A stretch of 64,000 nt of DNA from Chryseobacterium salivictor. GTDB lineage: Bacteria; Bacteroidota; Bacteroidia; Flavobacteriales; Weeksellaceae. The notes beneath the pieces were generated by a model. That model saw only the letters and a list, made by a program, of their open reading frames with translations. It searched no databases and was not told the DNA's origin. This document shows positions 1 to 8,833 of this stretch, in pieces; the stretch's first letter is position 1; each line of letters begins with the position of its first letter. Location of the stretch: contig NZ_CP037954.1 in assembly GCF_004359195.1 (NCBI RefSeq), positions 744,001-808,000 on the forward strand, read 5' to 3'. Position numbers and translations under genes: made by a program.

Positions 1-388
1 CCAGAACCATTAATGAAGTGACGACAATTTGCGCCAGCAGTTTCTTGTAAGCCCGCATTACCACAACATCATCCATCACGCCGATATACAGCAAAATGAC
101 CAGCGAAGCGAATAAAAATTTATAGAGTTCAAAAAGTTCAAATGCAAAAATAGACGCGCATACCGCCAAAGAATAAAAAATTGCAATTCCGCCAAGATTG
201 GGTATTTTCCGGAGATGAGAACTTCGTGCTCCGGGTTCATCCATCAGATTTTTTCTTTTAGAAATCTTCACAATGGTAGGAATAGAGAAAAAGGTCAACA
301 TAAAAGAAAACAGCAAACCCAGCACTAACTTTGCATAAAACAGGGAAATTCCCAAATTTGCTAACCCATCTTTAACTATATCATTCAT
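1..388 (-). CDS. Polyprenyl-phosphate sugar-1-phosphate transferase, WecA/MraY-like (partial)
   Basis: The first 129 residues are present and the 3' end runs off the window. This family moves a sugar-1-phosphate from a UDP-sugar to undecaprenyl phosphate on the inner face of the membrane, which starts glycan synthesis. Visible marks are a first membrane helix, the family signature with MDEPGARSSH at about 49-58, the PNLGG loop at 63-67, and an MDDV motif whose Asp pair sits at 106-107, as expected for the metal-binding DD. The ATG at 388 lies 5 bases after the stop of the EpsG-like gene, so the two are probably co-transcribed. Its place at the head of glycosyltransferase genes suggests that it primes a surface polysaccharide. 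The exact sugar cannot be told. Confidence 0.85.
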   Translation of the reverse strand, partial: MNDIVKDGLANLGISLFYAKLVLGLLFSFMLTFFSIPTIVKISKRKNLMDEPGARSSHLRKIPNLGGIAIFYSLAVCASIFAFELFELYKFLFASLVILLYIGVMDDVVVMRAYKKLLAQIVVTSLMVL

Positions 389-393
389 CGTAA

Positions 394-1524
394 TTACCAA
401 AGTGCGTTAGTATATTTATCTGATGAGAACCCGCCTTTGTCCCCGTTGCCTTTGCCAAAGTAGAAAAACATGGCAATAAAGTAGCTCATAAAACCAAGAT
501 AAAGGATTTGTCGCGTTCTGCCTTTAGTCGCATACACAAGGCTCGTCATGCAGAACATGGTCACAAAAAACATATAAGCGCCGGGAAGCCGGACGGCAAA
601 TATTTCGTTTGACCTGAAAAAATAAAAAAGAGCCAGACCAAAGACCGCTAAGTTCCGCATGTATTCATACCACAAAACCTCCTCGCAGCCTTTTTTATCA
701 AATTTAATTAAAATTCCGATAAATATTAATTTGACAATATCATTCAAACCAGTTTCCACTTCCGTTCCGTAGTAATGGTCATTTAAATAGCCGGTGTACG
801 CATTTGAAAGATCGTCTGGCGCAAGGGAGCTGAACAAACCTCCGCCCAAACGGTAGAGCTCAAAAGGAGAGGATAAAAGCGCAATGATTAATACCCAGAA
901 AATTCTTTTGCTGTTCATCGGAATTTTTACAATCCAGTAGGCGGGCAAAAACACAATCGATGTCTTGTGAAAACCCAGTGCAATGTACATGCAGAGTAAA
1001 AACAGAATCAGATTCCTTTCTTTGATAAATTTGAAAGAGGCCACGCAGACCGCAATTCCCAAACCCTGCCGCATCTGTCCTGAATCTTCAAAAAACATGA
1101 TCGGCATAAAGTAAAACAGTAAGGCTAAAGTAGGAAAAGCCACGTTCTTATAAATCGCGGTAAATTTTAAACTCACCGCGATGAGCGCCATAATAAATGT
1201 TACAATGTAAAACGGCATTCCGATATCGAAGACCAGTTTATTAATCAGGACAAAAATCCATTCTATTTCCTCGGAATTGGGGCGGAAAAGTGCCTTGTCG
1301 AAAACATCTCCGTACGAAGTATATATTGCAAAGCCCGAGAAAAGCACCTTGTACACCGGATAATCAGCGCCCGCATTGAGCCGGAAACCTACAGCCGCAA
1401 CTATTAACACTCCTGCAATCCAAACAAAAACACTCTGCTTCTTCTCTAACCTGAAAATCTCCCAATAACTCGCAAATGCAAGAAAGAGAAAAATGATCAT
1501 AAAAATAGGATGTAGAATTGGCAT
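394..1524 (-). CDS. EpsG family membrane protein, probable polysaccharide polymerase (Wzy-like)
   Basis: The product is a polytopic membrane protein of about 376 residues with roughly ten hydrophobic helices. Near the N-terminus it has the pattern RLNAGADYPVY, which resembles the R-x2-G-x-DY-x2-Y signature of EpsG proteins. These proteins are thought to polymerise lipid-linked repeat units of capsule or exopolysaccharide. A TTG lies directly before the ATG at 1524, and I prefer the ATG. It sits between the sugar-phosphate transferase and a GT2 glycosyltransferase on the same strand with short gaps, so it belongs to one polysaccharide operon. The polymerase role is inferred from family and context; an acyltransferase role is less likely. 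Confidence 0.75.
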   Translation of the reverse strand: MPILHPIFMIIFLFLAFASYWEIFRLEKKQSVFVWIAGVLIVAAVGFRLNAGADYPVYKVLFSGFAIYTSYGDVFDKALFRPNSEEIEWIFVLINKLVFDIGMPFYIVTFIMALIAVSLKFTAIYKNVAFPTLALLFYFMPIMFFEDSGQMRQGLGIAVCVASFKFIKERNLILFLLCMYIALGFHKTSIVFLPAYWIVKIPMNSKRIFWVLIIALLSSPFELYRLGGGLFSSLAPDDLSNAYTGYLNDHYYGTEVETGLNDIVKLIFIGILIKFDKKGCEEVLWYEYMRNLAVFGLALFYFFRSNEIFAVRLPGAYMFFVTMFCMTSLVYATKGRTRQILYLGFMSYFIAMFFYFGKGNGDKGGFSSDKYTNALW

Positions 1525-1540
1525 CAATAATGTTGTGTTT

Positions 1541-2530
1541 TTATATTAATTTTCTCATCAATTGACCGAGCCCCGAAAAATAAAGGATATAATAAATTTT
1601 TTTCCTTAAAGACAAAGATAAGAGATAATTCTTTTCAAATCGTTGATAGATTAATATTTCTTTCATCGAAATATGATGATTTTCAACAAAGGTCTTCAGC
1701 ACTTTTTCCATCTTCTGATAAGCGTCCTCTTCGTTTACAAAAGCCAGGTAGGCCAGATAAGTATAAACGCCCTCCAAAATATTGAAATTCTTAAGTTCTG
1801 CCTTTCTATCTGCATACTGTGATTTTTCAAAAGCAGCATTCACCTCTTCTACCGCTTTCAGAATATCTAATCCTTTTCTGCTATGGTTTTTTGTGATAGA
1901 ACCGGTTCGTTCTAAATATTGATAATGGTAATTCTGCGTTTGTGCAACCGTTTTACACTTCAATAATAATTGGGGAATCAACTGAATATCCTCAAAATGA
2001 ACGCCTTTTTTAAATCTGCTGTTTTCAAAAAGTTCTCTTTTGAAAATTTTATTACAGGCGAAATAAGAAAGATCTGAAAAAACGGAAAAATTTTCCCGCA
2101 GATCTATTTTTTCAGGCATATTAGGAATCTGCGTCAGTTTTTGAGTGACATTTCCGTGCTGATCAACTTTTTGCAGATTGCATATCACCATTTCTGCTTC
2201 ATGTTTTTGGGCCAAAGAATACATCTCATCAAACATCGTTTTCGAAACCTCATCATCACTGTCTACAAAACCGATAAATTCGCCCGTTGCTTTATCTAAA
2301 CCATAATTCCTGGCATCGCTCAAACCCCCGTTTTCTTTAATAAAGGATTTTATTTTTAAAGGAAATTGTTCTTGAAATTCATCAATGATCTTTTGAGACT
2401 GATCCGGACTTCCATCGTTTACAACCAGAATCTCGATATCCTTCAAAGTCTGATTCACCAAAGAATCCAAACATTTTCTAAGGTATTTCTCCACCTGATA
2501 AACCGGAACAATTATCGAAATTTTCGGCAT
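1541..2530 (-). CDS. Family 2 glycosyltransferase
   Basis: This is a 329-residue GT-A fold transferase. The N-terminus SIIVPVY begins the nucleotide-binding strand, VNDGSPD lies at 37-43, and the DXD-type motif FVDSDDE places the metal-binding Asp at 90-93. It ends in a basic, partly hydrophobic tail that may touch the membrane. It is cytoplasmic and would add a sugar from a nucleotide donor to a lipid-linked glycan. The gene is 4 bases downstream of the large membrane glycosyltransferase and 16 bases upstream of the EpsG-like gene, which supports one transcript. The donor and acceptor cannot be read from sequence. Confidence 0.88.
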   Translation of the reverse strand: MPKISIIVPVYQVEKYLRKCLDSLVNQTLKDIEILVVNDGSPDQSQKIIDEFQEQFPLKIKSFIKENGGLSDARNYGLDKATGEFIGFVDSDDEVSKTMFDEMYSLAQKHEAEMVICNLQKVDQHGNVTQKLTQIPNMPEKIDLRENFSVFSDLSYFACNKIFKRELFENSRFKKGVHFEDIQLIPQLLLKCKTVAQTQNYHYQYLERTGSITKNHSRKGLDILKAVEEVNAAFEKSQYADRKAELKNFNILEGVYTYLAYLAFVNEEDAYQKMEKVLKTFVENHHISMKEILIYQRFEKNYLLSLSLRKKIYYILYFSGLGQLMRKLI

Positions 2531-2534
2531 ATCA

Positions 2535-4076
2535 TTATGGTTTTTCGGAACGTTTTTTATAGAGAAAATAATCTTTACCGACCGGTCTTATCTGGTAAAT
2601 CCATTTTAAAACTGACGGCGCATTATCGTGAATTCTTGCGATAGGATATGTTTTTACCAGTTCGTAATCACGGTCAAACTTCTCCCTGTTTTCCGGCTTC
2701 ATTTTATAAAAACTGTTGATATCTCCTGGCTTTTTAGCAATGGTCAGAATATAATCGGGATGAAACTTTTCCACTGAATTCATCCACCAGTATTCTTCAT
2801 CTTTCAGCATTTCATCATTTATCCTGGCATTCACCAAACCGACCTCATCGTAAGTATAAAGTCCCGTATAGAAAGGAATAATCCCAGCCGGCTCCAACAA
2901 AATCGATTTTCCGATACCCACTTTATCTTTATTAATATCTGCCGCGATGCTCATCCTCTGCCGTTCTTCCATATAGCCGACCGTGCAGGACTGCAGCATT
3001 TGAAAAACATACAACCCAACAAATACAATAGAAATCCCCAGCAGAACAATTTTCTTTTTCCAGGTATTAACGCTCAAAAAATAATACAGAATTACCACAA
3101 AAAGAAAAACCCGCGGAATCCAGTAATACCAATCGAAGTACGCTTTAAACAAAGAAAAGACGGTAATTTTCGCCAGCGCAAAAACAAGAACCGAAACCAA
3201 TATTACTTTGGAAGTTAAAGTTCCGGCTTTTTTGTTTTTAATAATTTTAAAAACCACATAACTCAAAAAGACAAGGAAGGCAACGAAAAGCAAAAAGCTG
3301 AACAATCCGTATTTCTTGATCAAACCACCATAATACGCCCATTGGTAAAGCAAAAATTCAATACTGTTATTCTGCATTAAATTTTTATAGGCGATTTTTT
3401 TGGCCGTAATCGTATGATTTACAATTTCGCCGAAATACAGATAATTGAAACCAACCACCGTTGCAACTCCTGTGACGCCGCCTAAAACATAAATAAAGTT
3501 AATTTTTCTTTTAAGATAAAAATCTGCTAAAAAGAAAATCCCAAGAAAAATCACGGCATCCATTCTTGTCCAAAGCAGAAGAACCGGAAACAGGAAATAG
3601 GCCCATTTTTTATTTTTATAAAGTCCGAAATAAATGAGTCCATTATAGAGGAAAAACAAAATCCCATACTCCATTCCGAGAAAAGAAGCGGTTAAGGCAG
3701 GCGGTGTGATATTGAGCAATAAAACAAAAAAACCACGTTTCATCACCTCATCCGGAAAAAGAATTTTCGCCAGCCACCATGATCCGACCGCAAACAGAAT
3801 TCCACTAAAAACAAGCAGAGGATCAATAAAATTTCGGCCAAAAATCAGCTGGAAAAACGCTGTTACAAAAACATATAAATGCGTAGTAGAAGCAGAAATT
3901 CTTTCATCACCATTAAAACCAATGACTCCGTATTTTACAAAATTTCCCGCAACCCGCCATGTAATAAATGAATCTTCCTGAATATTCCCGGTAAAAAGCA
4001 AAGGGATCTTCACCAAAACAGCAAGAAGAATAAGCATGAAAGGAGCGTTGAAAACCCTGGACAGAATTATTTTCAT
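2535..4076 (-). CDS. GT-C-like polytopic membrane glycosyltransferase
   Basis: The product has 513 residues with about ten to twelve hydrophobic helices, then a soluble C-terminal domain from roughly 375 onward. Just after the first helix comes an acidic pair, ED at 34-35, in the position where GT-C enzymes carry the catalytic Asp/Glu of their first external loop. GT-C enzymes use polyprenyl-phosphate sugars on the periplasmic side. It is likely the first gene of the transcript that continues into the GT2, EpsG-like and transferase genes. Similar proteins in flavobacteria are usually left as hypothetical membrane proteins. The glycosyltransferase call rests on topology, the acidic loop and gene context, so it is moderate. 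Confidence 0.6.
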   Translation of the reverse strand: MKIILSRVFNAPFMLILLAVLVKIPLLFTGNIQEDSFITWRVAGNFVKYGVIGFNGDERISASTTHLYVFVTAFFQLIFGRNFIDPLLVFSGILFAVGSWWLAKILFPDEVMKRGFFVLLLNITPPALTASFLGMEYGILFFLYNGLIYFGLYKNKKWAYFLFPVLLLWTRMDAVIFLGIFFLADFYLKRKINFIYVLGGVTGVATVVGFNYLYFGEIVNHTITAKKIAYKNLMQNNSIEFLLYQWAYYGGLIKKYGLFSFLLFVAFLVFLSYVVFKIIKNKKAGTLTSKVILVSVLVFALAKITVFSLFKAYFDWYYWIPRVFLFVVILYYFLSVNTWKKKIVLLGISIVFVGLYVFQMLQSCTVGYMEERQRMSIAADINKDKVGIGKSILLEPAGIIPFYTGLYTYDEVGLVNARINDEMLKDEEYWWMNSVEKFHPDYILTIAKKPGDINSFYKMKPENREKFDRDYELVKTYPIARIHDNAPSVLKWIYQIRPVGKDYFLYKKRSEKP

Positions 4077-4139
4077 TGGTGTGTTTAAAAAGCTAAAATA
4101 AGTATTTTAATCTATCCGCGTCATCTGCCCCGAACCGGG

Positions 4140-5216
4140 TTAATTTCTCAGAAAACGGGGATTTATGAATCCTCTTTTTGCGGCTTCATAATCCGACAGC
4201 GAGCACGGAATTAAATTTTCTTCTTTCTCCTCATCACCGAAATACCACAGATCGCTGAAGGTCTCCCGCTGGAAAGCATATTTCCGGTCATCGATCATCA
4301 GCCAAAAGGTTTCAAATGATCTTTCAACCGGATGAGATTTCTGAATATTAATTCCTTCGATGAGGTGCCAAATCATTTGTGCTAAAAGCTGATGATTCAG
4401 AAAGTACCGTGAATTGGCATTATAATTAAAGATTCCTGCAGATTTTAAGTTCTGGCTCAGACCGGTTTCTTTCATATAAGCGCAGATTTCTCTTTTATTT
4501 AAACCGTTGACTTGCGGATTTACAGAAAAACCATCGCCCATACTTTCTACCGCGTCACAGTTTAAAGTCACCAAATCTGCACGGCGGAAAAACGGCTCTG
4601 TTTTTTCGGTACTGTTCATTAATTCCGCCAAACGCACGACATCGAACTCTACTTCTTTCATCAGTTTCACCGAATCCATTTCATTCAGGTGTTTCTGATA
4701 ACCAAGATGGTGGTAATTTTTAATATCGAAAGTTTTGGAACTTAAAATTTTAGAAAGAAAATTTTTCTCTGTCAACTCTTCACCATCATTTGCCAAGGAA
4801 ATAAGATTGGAAATCTGAGTATAACTACTGTTTTTCTGATGAAAACTCAAGGCAGAAAAAAGCGTAAAAGTCAGATCATTGCTGCCGCCAACAACAACCG
4901 GAATCGCATTTTTTTGATGACACACCGACAAAACTTCCTGCAAAACATAATGCGTATCCTGATGAGACCTTCCGGAAATCAGATCTCCCAAATCACAAAC
5001 CGGAACTTCAAAATCTAATTTCGACAATTGATAGAGTTCTTTTCTCACCTGTCTAAAATCGAGAATTTCTGCTGTGCCATTTTCAATTCCGCGGTAATCT
5101 GAGCAAAAAATAAGCACGATCCCGTTTTCTTGTATTTCATTGGAAATAATGTTTCCGAGTTGCCATTTTTCGGTTTTCACTGCTTTAGGCGGAAGGAGAA
5201 TGTCTTCGAGGTTCAT
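4140..5216 (-). CDS. Arginase/formimidoylglutamase-fold protein with degenerate metal sites
   Basis: The 358-residue protein follows the ureohydrolase layout, but the metal ligands are largely replaced. The GGDH motif reads GGSND at 110-114, so the His is lost. The DAHxD motif region reads SLANDGE at 140-146 and has no DxHxD. The SxDxDxxDP region reads LNCDAVE at 218-224 and keeps at most one of its two Asp. Flavobacterial homologues are commonly annotated formimidoylglutamase. From the residues I expect no binuclear manganese hydrolase activity, so this may be a pseudoenzyme with a structural or regulatory role. It stands alone between the polysaccharide genes and the T9SS cargo gene. Confidence 0.7.
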   Translation of the reverse strand: MNLEDILLPPKAVKTEKWQLGNIISNEIQENGIVLIFCSDYRGIENGTAEILDFRQVRKELYQLSKLDFEVPVCDLGDLISGRSHQDTHYVLQEVLSVCHQKNAIPVVVGGSNDLTFTLFSALSFHQKNSSYTQISNLISLANDGEELTEKNFLSKILSSKTFDIKNYHHLGYQKHLNEMDSVKLMKEVEFDVVRLAELMNSTEKTEPFFRRADLVTLNCDAVESMGDGFSVNPQVNGLNKREICAYMKETGLSQNLKSAGIFNYNANSRYFLNHQLLAQMIWHLIEGINIQKSHPVERSFETFWLMIDDRKYAFQRETFSDLWYFGDEEKEENLIPCSLSDYEAAKRGFINPRFLRN

Positions 5217-5251
5217 AGTAGGAATTATTGATTTTGAACAAAAATAACAAA

Positions 5252-5279
5252 AAAAGCACCACCAAACGGTGATGCTTTT
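5252..5279 (-). terminator. Rho-independent terminator after the T9SS cargo gene
   Basis: On the minus strand AAAAGCA pairs with TGCTTTT, and the inner CACC pairs with GGTG around a short loop. A run of T follows on the minus strand. It lies 20 bases past the stop of the 1035-residue secreted protein gene. Confidence 0.75.
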
Positions 5280-5299
5280 ACTTTAAAATTAAATAATAA

Positions 5300-8200
5300 C
5301 TATTGCTTGATTATTTTCTTGGTAATGAAAGACTGATCCTTCATTATAATTTTAACAATGTAAATTCCGTTCAGTAAATTTCTGGCTATTACACTTCCAT
5401 TTTCTACTTTTGTTTTCAATACTAATTTACCGCTTAGATCATACAGTTCGACAAACTGCGCGTCTTTGCTGTTAATTGTAAATTGATCTTTAAATGGATT
5501 GGGATACAGATCTACAGGCTTGCTGTCCGTCGGAATTACAACTTCCTCCGAATTCAGGACTGCTCCTCCATTAACGTGCGAGGTCGGCACTCCCAGCAAT
5601 CTTTTTTCATCTTTGGCGCATCGAACAGACATTCCCGCCTGTGGATAAACGGCAGTTCCGGTTTGCATCTTTGTTCCCTGAAACTGCATCGCAAGGGCAT
5701 ATCCTGTATTGTAATCCGCCATAGAAGCAGTCCAAACGCCGGATCGGTCAAACGATATTTTATTTTCGCCAAGCTCGCCGCGAATTCCGTCTTTCGGGAA
5801 ATTTCCGATTGGGAAGAGTGCATTTTCAAATTTCCAGCCGTTATTTCCGGCAACAGTTCCGGAGTAATAGTTGGCGATATCGTGCCACTGATCCTGAATA
5901 ACGCCCGCTTTTCCATAGGCATCTTTCTGGTAACCGTTGAACCATGGGGAATTCCCTTTGGATCCTGTATAAAGGTTGGTTAAAGTAACATCCGGTACCC
6001 GCCATCCTTCAGGGCAAGGATCGAACGGTGATTTTTTATCGGCGTGTCCCCATCGGTTGTCTGCAGCGGCTCTTTCATCTGAAACCCAGTCTCTTACTTT
6101 CGTTAAATCATTGCTGTAATGATTTCCGCCATCATATATTTTTCCTGTTCCCGAATGATATAAGAAACGCAAAGGATTTTGAACTGAATAAAGTATATTT
6201 TCTGCTACTTTTTTGTGTTTCCTGGCATTTTTAGATCCATAATTTTCGTAAGCCACGGTTTGGGCATTCAGATAATCATCGGCACCAGTTTCATTAAAAC
6301 TAAGAAGCATTCCTTTAAAAGCATCCCCGGGTTTCAAGTTCGTACCGTTACCGGAGGAAGTATAAATTACTTTTGGATTCCCTTCCTGAAATAAAGGCAG
6401 TGGATCTTTTCTTCCCCACTGGTAATGAAGACCATTTGCTTTTCCTGATTCCAAAGCATTACTTTCTGCCCCTAAATTCCTGTCCATAAAAACAGTGAGC
6501 ATCGGAGGCGACTTGCTTGCTGTTGGATTCACAAAATTATAAGAAGTCGGTGCGGGAGTTTCCGTAAGATAAGTAATTGGCTTCGCGGTGGGATCGTCGT
6601 TGGTAGCCCAAATATGCCAACTCCAAAGTGCAGGACTGTTTACATCACCGTTATGAAGAGAGATTACCGCGTTTCCGGTTTCGCCAGGCACTGTATTTAC
6701 CGCAATCACCGAGTTTCTTAAATCTGCCGGATTGGGTTTAAGTGTAACTTCGGAAATTAAATTTTTATTAGTGGTCCAAAGTACTTTCGCCTGTAAATTG
6801 TCCGTCGGTAAAGTTCCGTGGTCAGAAAGATATTGGTTATAAACAGAAAATGCTTTATTAACAGGAATCTCTATATTTCTTTCATTAATAATGATGTATG
6901 AGTTCGGATCATCCAATCCTACGCGGTAGTCTTCTTTTTGGGAGATATAATATTGGGTGGCAAAATCACCGATTTTTGAAAGATTGGGATCTCTCATACA
7001 TTTTACGGCATTTCCGGATTTTGTAGGATTGGTCTGATTCACAAAAATCTCATGAAGACCCACAGAAGTGGTGCTGCGCATCGGATCCGAGATCATAGAA
7101 AATAATCTTGCTCCATCGTAAGCATAAGTCGCACTCCAGATTCCTCCGTTTGCGGCATTATCCTGAAACACAATCCCTACAGGTGCATCAGGCGAGACCG
7201 AATTGGGATAATAAACATAGCCGCCTGAAACCGGCACAAGTCCTAAATTCCGCACTCCACCCTGCGCGTTGCTGAAATCCATTCCTAAACCAGGATACAC
7301 TTTAACACCATCTAATCGGGCATTAACAGCATTTGGAGAAATTTGTCTCGCAGCCACATCTATGTCATCATTTGCACCGCTGTTTTTTCTTCCGAAAAAA
7401 GACAAATTATTATTCATTGTTTCCCTTCCATAATAAGACGGAATTCTCCAGCCATTGGGACAGGGATCCAATTCTGATTTTAATTCGTAGGAACTGCTTT
7501 CCTTTTTTAAAGCGGTATCAGAACTGCTTGCATTGCTGTTTCCGCCTTTTGCATTGTCTGACCACAAATCCCAGGTCTTATAATCAGGACTTGCTCCCGC
7601 AACTTTATATCTGCTGCTGGAAAACCAGTTGCCATTCGCATCAGTATTCACGATATAGGTAATGGGATTATTTACTGAATATTGAATGTTTTTTTCAATT
7701 TCATCAAATGGCCTCACCGCAATCGGAATTGTATTCACCGGATCGATGCCGGGGTGTTTTAAAACACCTACTTCCCCGGAAATTTCGTAGAAGTTGGCGT
7801 CTTTGTACACCAGCGGTGGAAAAGGATCCTTCCTTCCCCATTCATACATTAATCCACCCGACTTTTGCCATTGATTGTCTAAAAAACTGTTGCTGGCTGC
7901 ACCCAGATTACGATCCATATACTGAACAGTAATCAGTTTTCCGTCAATATCAGTTTCAAATCCCTGGGTATAGGCCACTCCGTTTTCCGGATTATCGGTT
8001 ACCCAGATATGCCAGCTCCAGTAAATGGTCCCATTCACTTTGAAAGCGACCACTGCATTCCCCTTGCCTTTTCCTTTATTTATTTCTACAATAATTTTCG
8101 AATCAGACGGTTTTGAGCCACTTTCAATACTTAAATTCTCCACCAATCCGGGCACGTCTTCCCAATACAGAGAAGCGGTTTGCACTCCTGCGGGGATCGG

Positions 8201-8407
8201 ACTTGGAGCGCCATTCGTTTTTAAATATTCGTAATTAGCCCACATTTCATAGGCCTTTAAAACGGGAATTTTTATACCGCCGTAATTATTGGCATCTGCA
8301 AGATCTACATCGTAAATGTAACTATTGGGTGCCTTTGCTCCATTAGAAGTTTGCGAATAGAGAAAACTTGCGAAAAAACAATAAATTATTAATTGATATT
8401 TAATCAT
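5300..8407 (-). CDS. Secreted T9SS cargo protein with two FISUMP-like modules
   Basis: The 1035-residue protein begins with a Sec signal peptide (about 1-18, ending near FLYSQ). It ends with a type A T9SS sorting domain from about 960: LYPNPFKDQFTI, then a GKLVLK strand, then LLNGIYIVKI and a KKIIKQ end. Between these are two copies of one module, roughly 30-475 and 490-945. Each copy has a WSWHIW segment, MDRNLGA, a WGRKDP motif, a DPCPxGWR motif and a closing VKCMRDP or VRCAKDE. These motifs resemble the Fibrobacter succinogenes major paralogous (FISUMP) domain. The protein is probably exported and anchored at the cell surface by type IX secretion. Its ligand or function is unknown. Confidence 0.8.
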   Translation of the reverse strand: MIKYQLIIYCFFASFLYSQTSNGAKAPNSYIYDVDLADANNYGGIKIPVLKAYEMWANYEYLKTNGAPSPIPAGVQTASLYWEDVPGLVENLSIESGSKPSDSKIIVEINKGKGKGNAVVAFKVNGTIYWSWHIWVTDNPENGVAYTQGFETDIDGKLITVQYMDRNLGAASNSFLDNQWQKSGGLMYEWGRKDPFPPLVYKDANFYEISGEVGVLKHPGIDPVNTIPIAVRPFDEIEKNIQYSVNNPITYIVNTDANGNWFSSSRYKVAGASPDYKTWDLWSDNAKGGNSNASSSDTALKKESSSYELKSELDPCPNGWRIPSYYGRETMNNNLSFFGRKNSGANDDIDVAARQISPNAVNARLDGVKVYPGLGMDFSNAQGGVRNLGLVPVSGGYVYYPNSVSPDAPVGIVFQDNAANGGIWSATYAYDGARLFSMISDPMRSTTSVGLHEIFVNQTNPTKSGNAVKCMRDPNLSKIGDFATQYYISQKEDYRVGLDDPNSYIIINERNIEIPVNKAFSVYNQYLSDHGTLPTDNLQAKVLWTTNKNLISEVTLKPNPADLRNSVIAVNTVPGETGNAVISLHNGDVNSPALWSWHIWATNDDPTAKPITYLTETPAPTSYNFVNPTASKSPPMLTVFMDRNLGAESNALESGKANGLHYQWGRKDPLPLFQEGNPKVIYTSSGNGTNLKPGDAFKGMLLSFNETGADDYLNAQTVAYENYGSKNARKHKKVAENILYSVQNPLRFLYHSGTGKIYDGGNHYSNDLTKVRDWVSDERAAADNRWGHADKKSPFDPCPEGWRVPDVTLTNLYTGSKGNSPWFNGYQKDAYGKAGVIQDQWHDIANYYSGTVAGNNGWKFENALFPIGNFPKDGIRGELGENKISFDRSGVWTASMADYNTGYALAMQFQGTKMQTGTAVYPQAGMSVRCAKDEKRLLGVPTSHVNGGAVLNSEEVVIPTDSKPVDLYPNPFKDQFTINSKDAQFVELYDLSGKLVLKTKVENGSVIARNLLNGIYIVKIIMKDQSFITKKIIKQ

Positions 8408-8491
8408 TTGTAAAAAAATTATAGAATTATTATAATTTTTTTAACATCCTTTGTGTGTTTTGTGTCGGTTTTTTTCGTATTTGTGACGAGC

Positions 8492-8499
8492 CAAATTTA
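8492..8499 (-). promoter_or_regulatory. Possible -7 box for the T9SS cargo gene
   Basis: The minus strand reads TAAATTTG, a match to the Bacteroidota TAnnTTTG box. A TTTG lies upstream, but only about 14 bases away, which is shorter than the usual spacing, so the -33 element is doubtful. It would give a leader of about 80 bases. Confidence 0.4.
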
Positions 8500-8782
8500 A
8501 TAAGATTTCGATACAAATGCCCTCTTTTTTAAAAAAGAAACGCTGTTTAAATTTTATTAAATGTGCTCAGTTTTTCACATTCCATCGCTCAGTTTAGTAC
8601 AAACGTGCTTTTTCAGAGAACAAAAACTTTCAGAAACCAAACTCGAAACCACATTTAAAGACCTGTGTTTAAATTAATTATCATCAAAATAGGGAATTTT
8701 GACGCTAATTTTGGAATTGAAATTCATTTTTAAGTCCCAAAAAATAAGGGGAACGCTCAAAATTTTTTTTTAAAACAAAAAA

Positions 8783-8811
8783 AATCTTCAAATGACAAGC
8801 ATTTGAAGATT
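8783..8811 (-). terminator. Strong terminator after topA
   Basis: A perfect 12-base stem, AATCTTCAAATG with CATTTGAAGATT, closes a 5-base loop. On the minus strand it is followed by eight T. It starts 22 bases after the topA stop codon. Confidence 0.9.
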
Positions 8812-8833
8812 CTAATTTTAAAAAAAGTGCGGT

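Larger units (their letters stand above)
8408..8833. other. 426-base gene-free gap between topA and the T9SS gene
   Basis: Both flanking genes point leftwards. The left part is the leader of the T9SS cargo gene, with a -7 box at 8492-8499. The right end holds the topA terminator. The stretch of about 8500-8775 is AT-rich and shows no convincing ORF or RNA fold to me. The nonamer GCTCAGTTT occurs twice in it, near 8567 and 8587. Confidence 0.6.

Noticed and set aside
5483..8234. Several open frames on the plus strand opposite the T9SS cargo gene
   Set aside because: They lie inside a well-supported coding gene on the other strand and show no domain, start signal or sensible composition.
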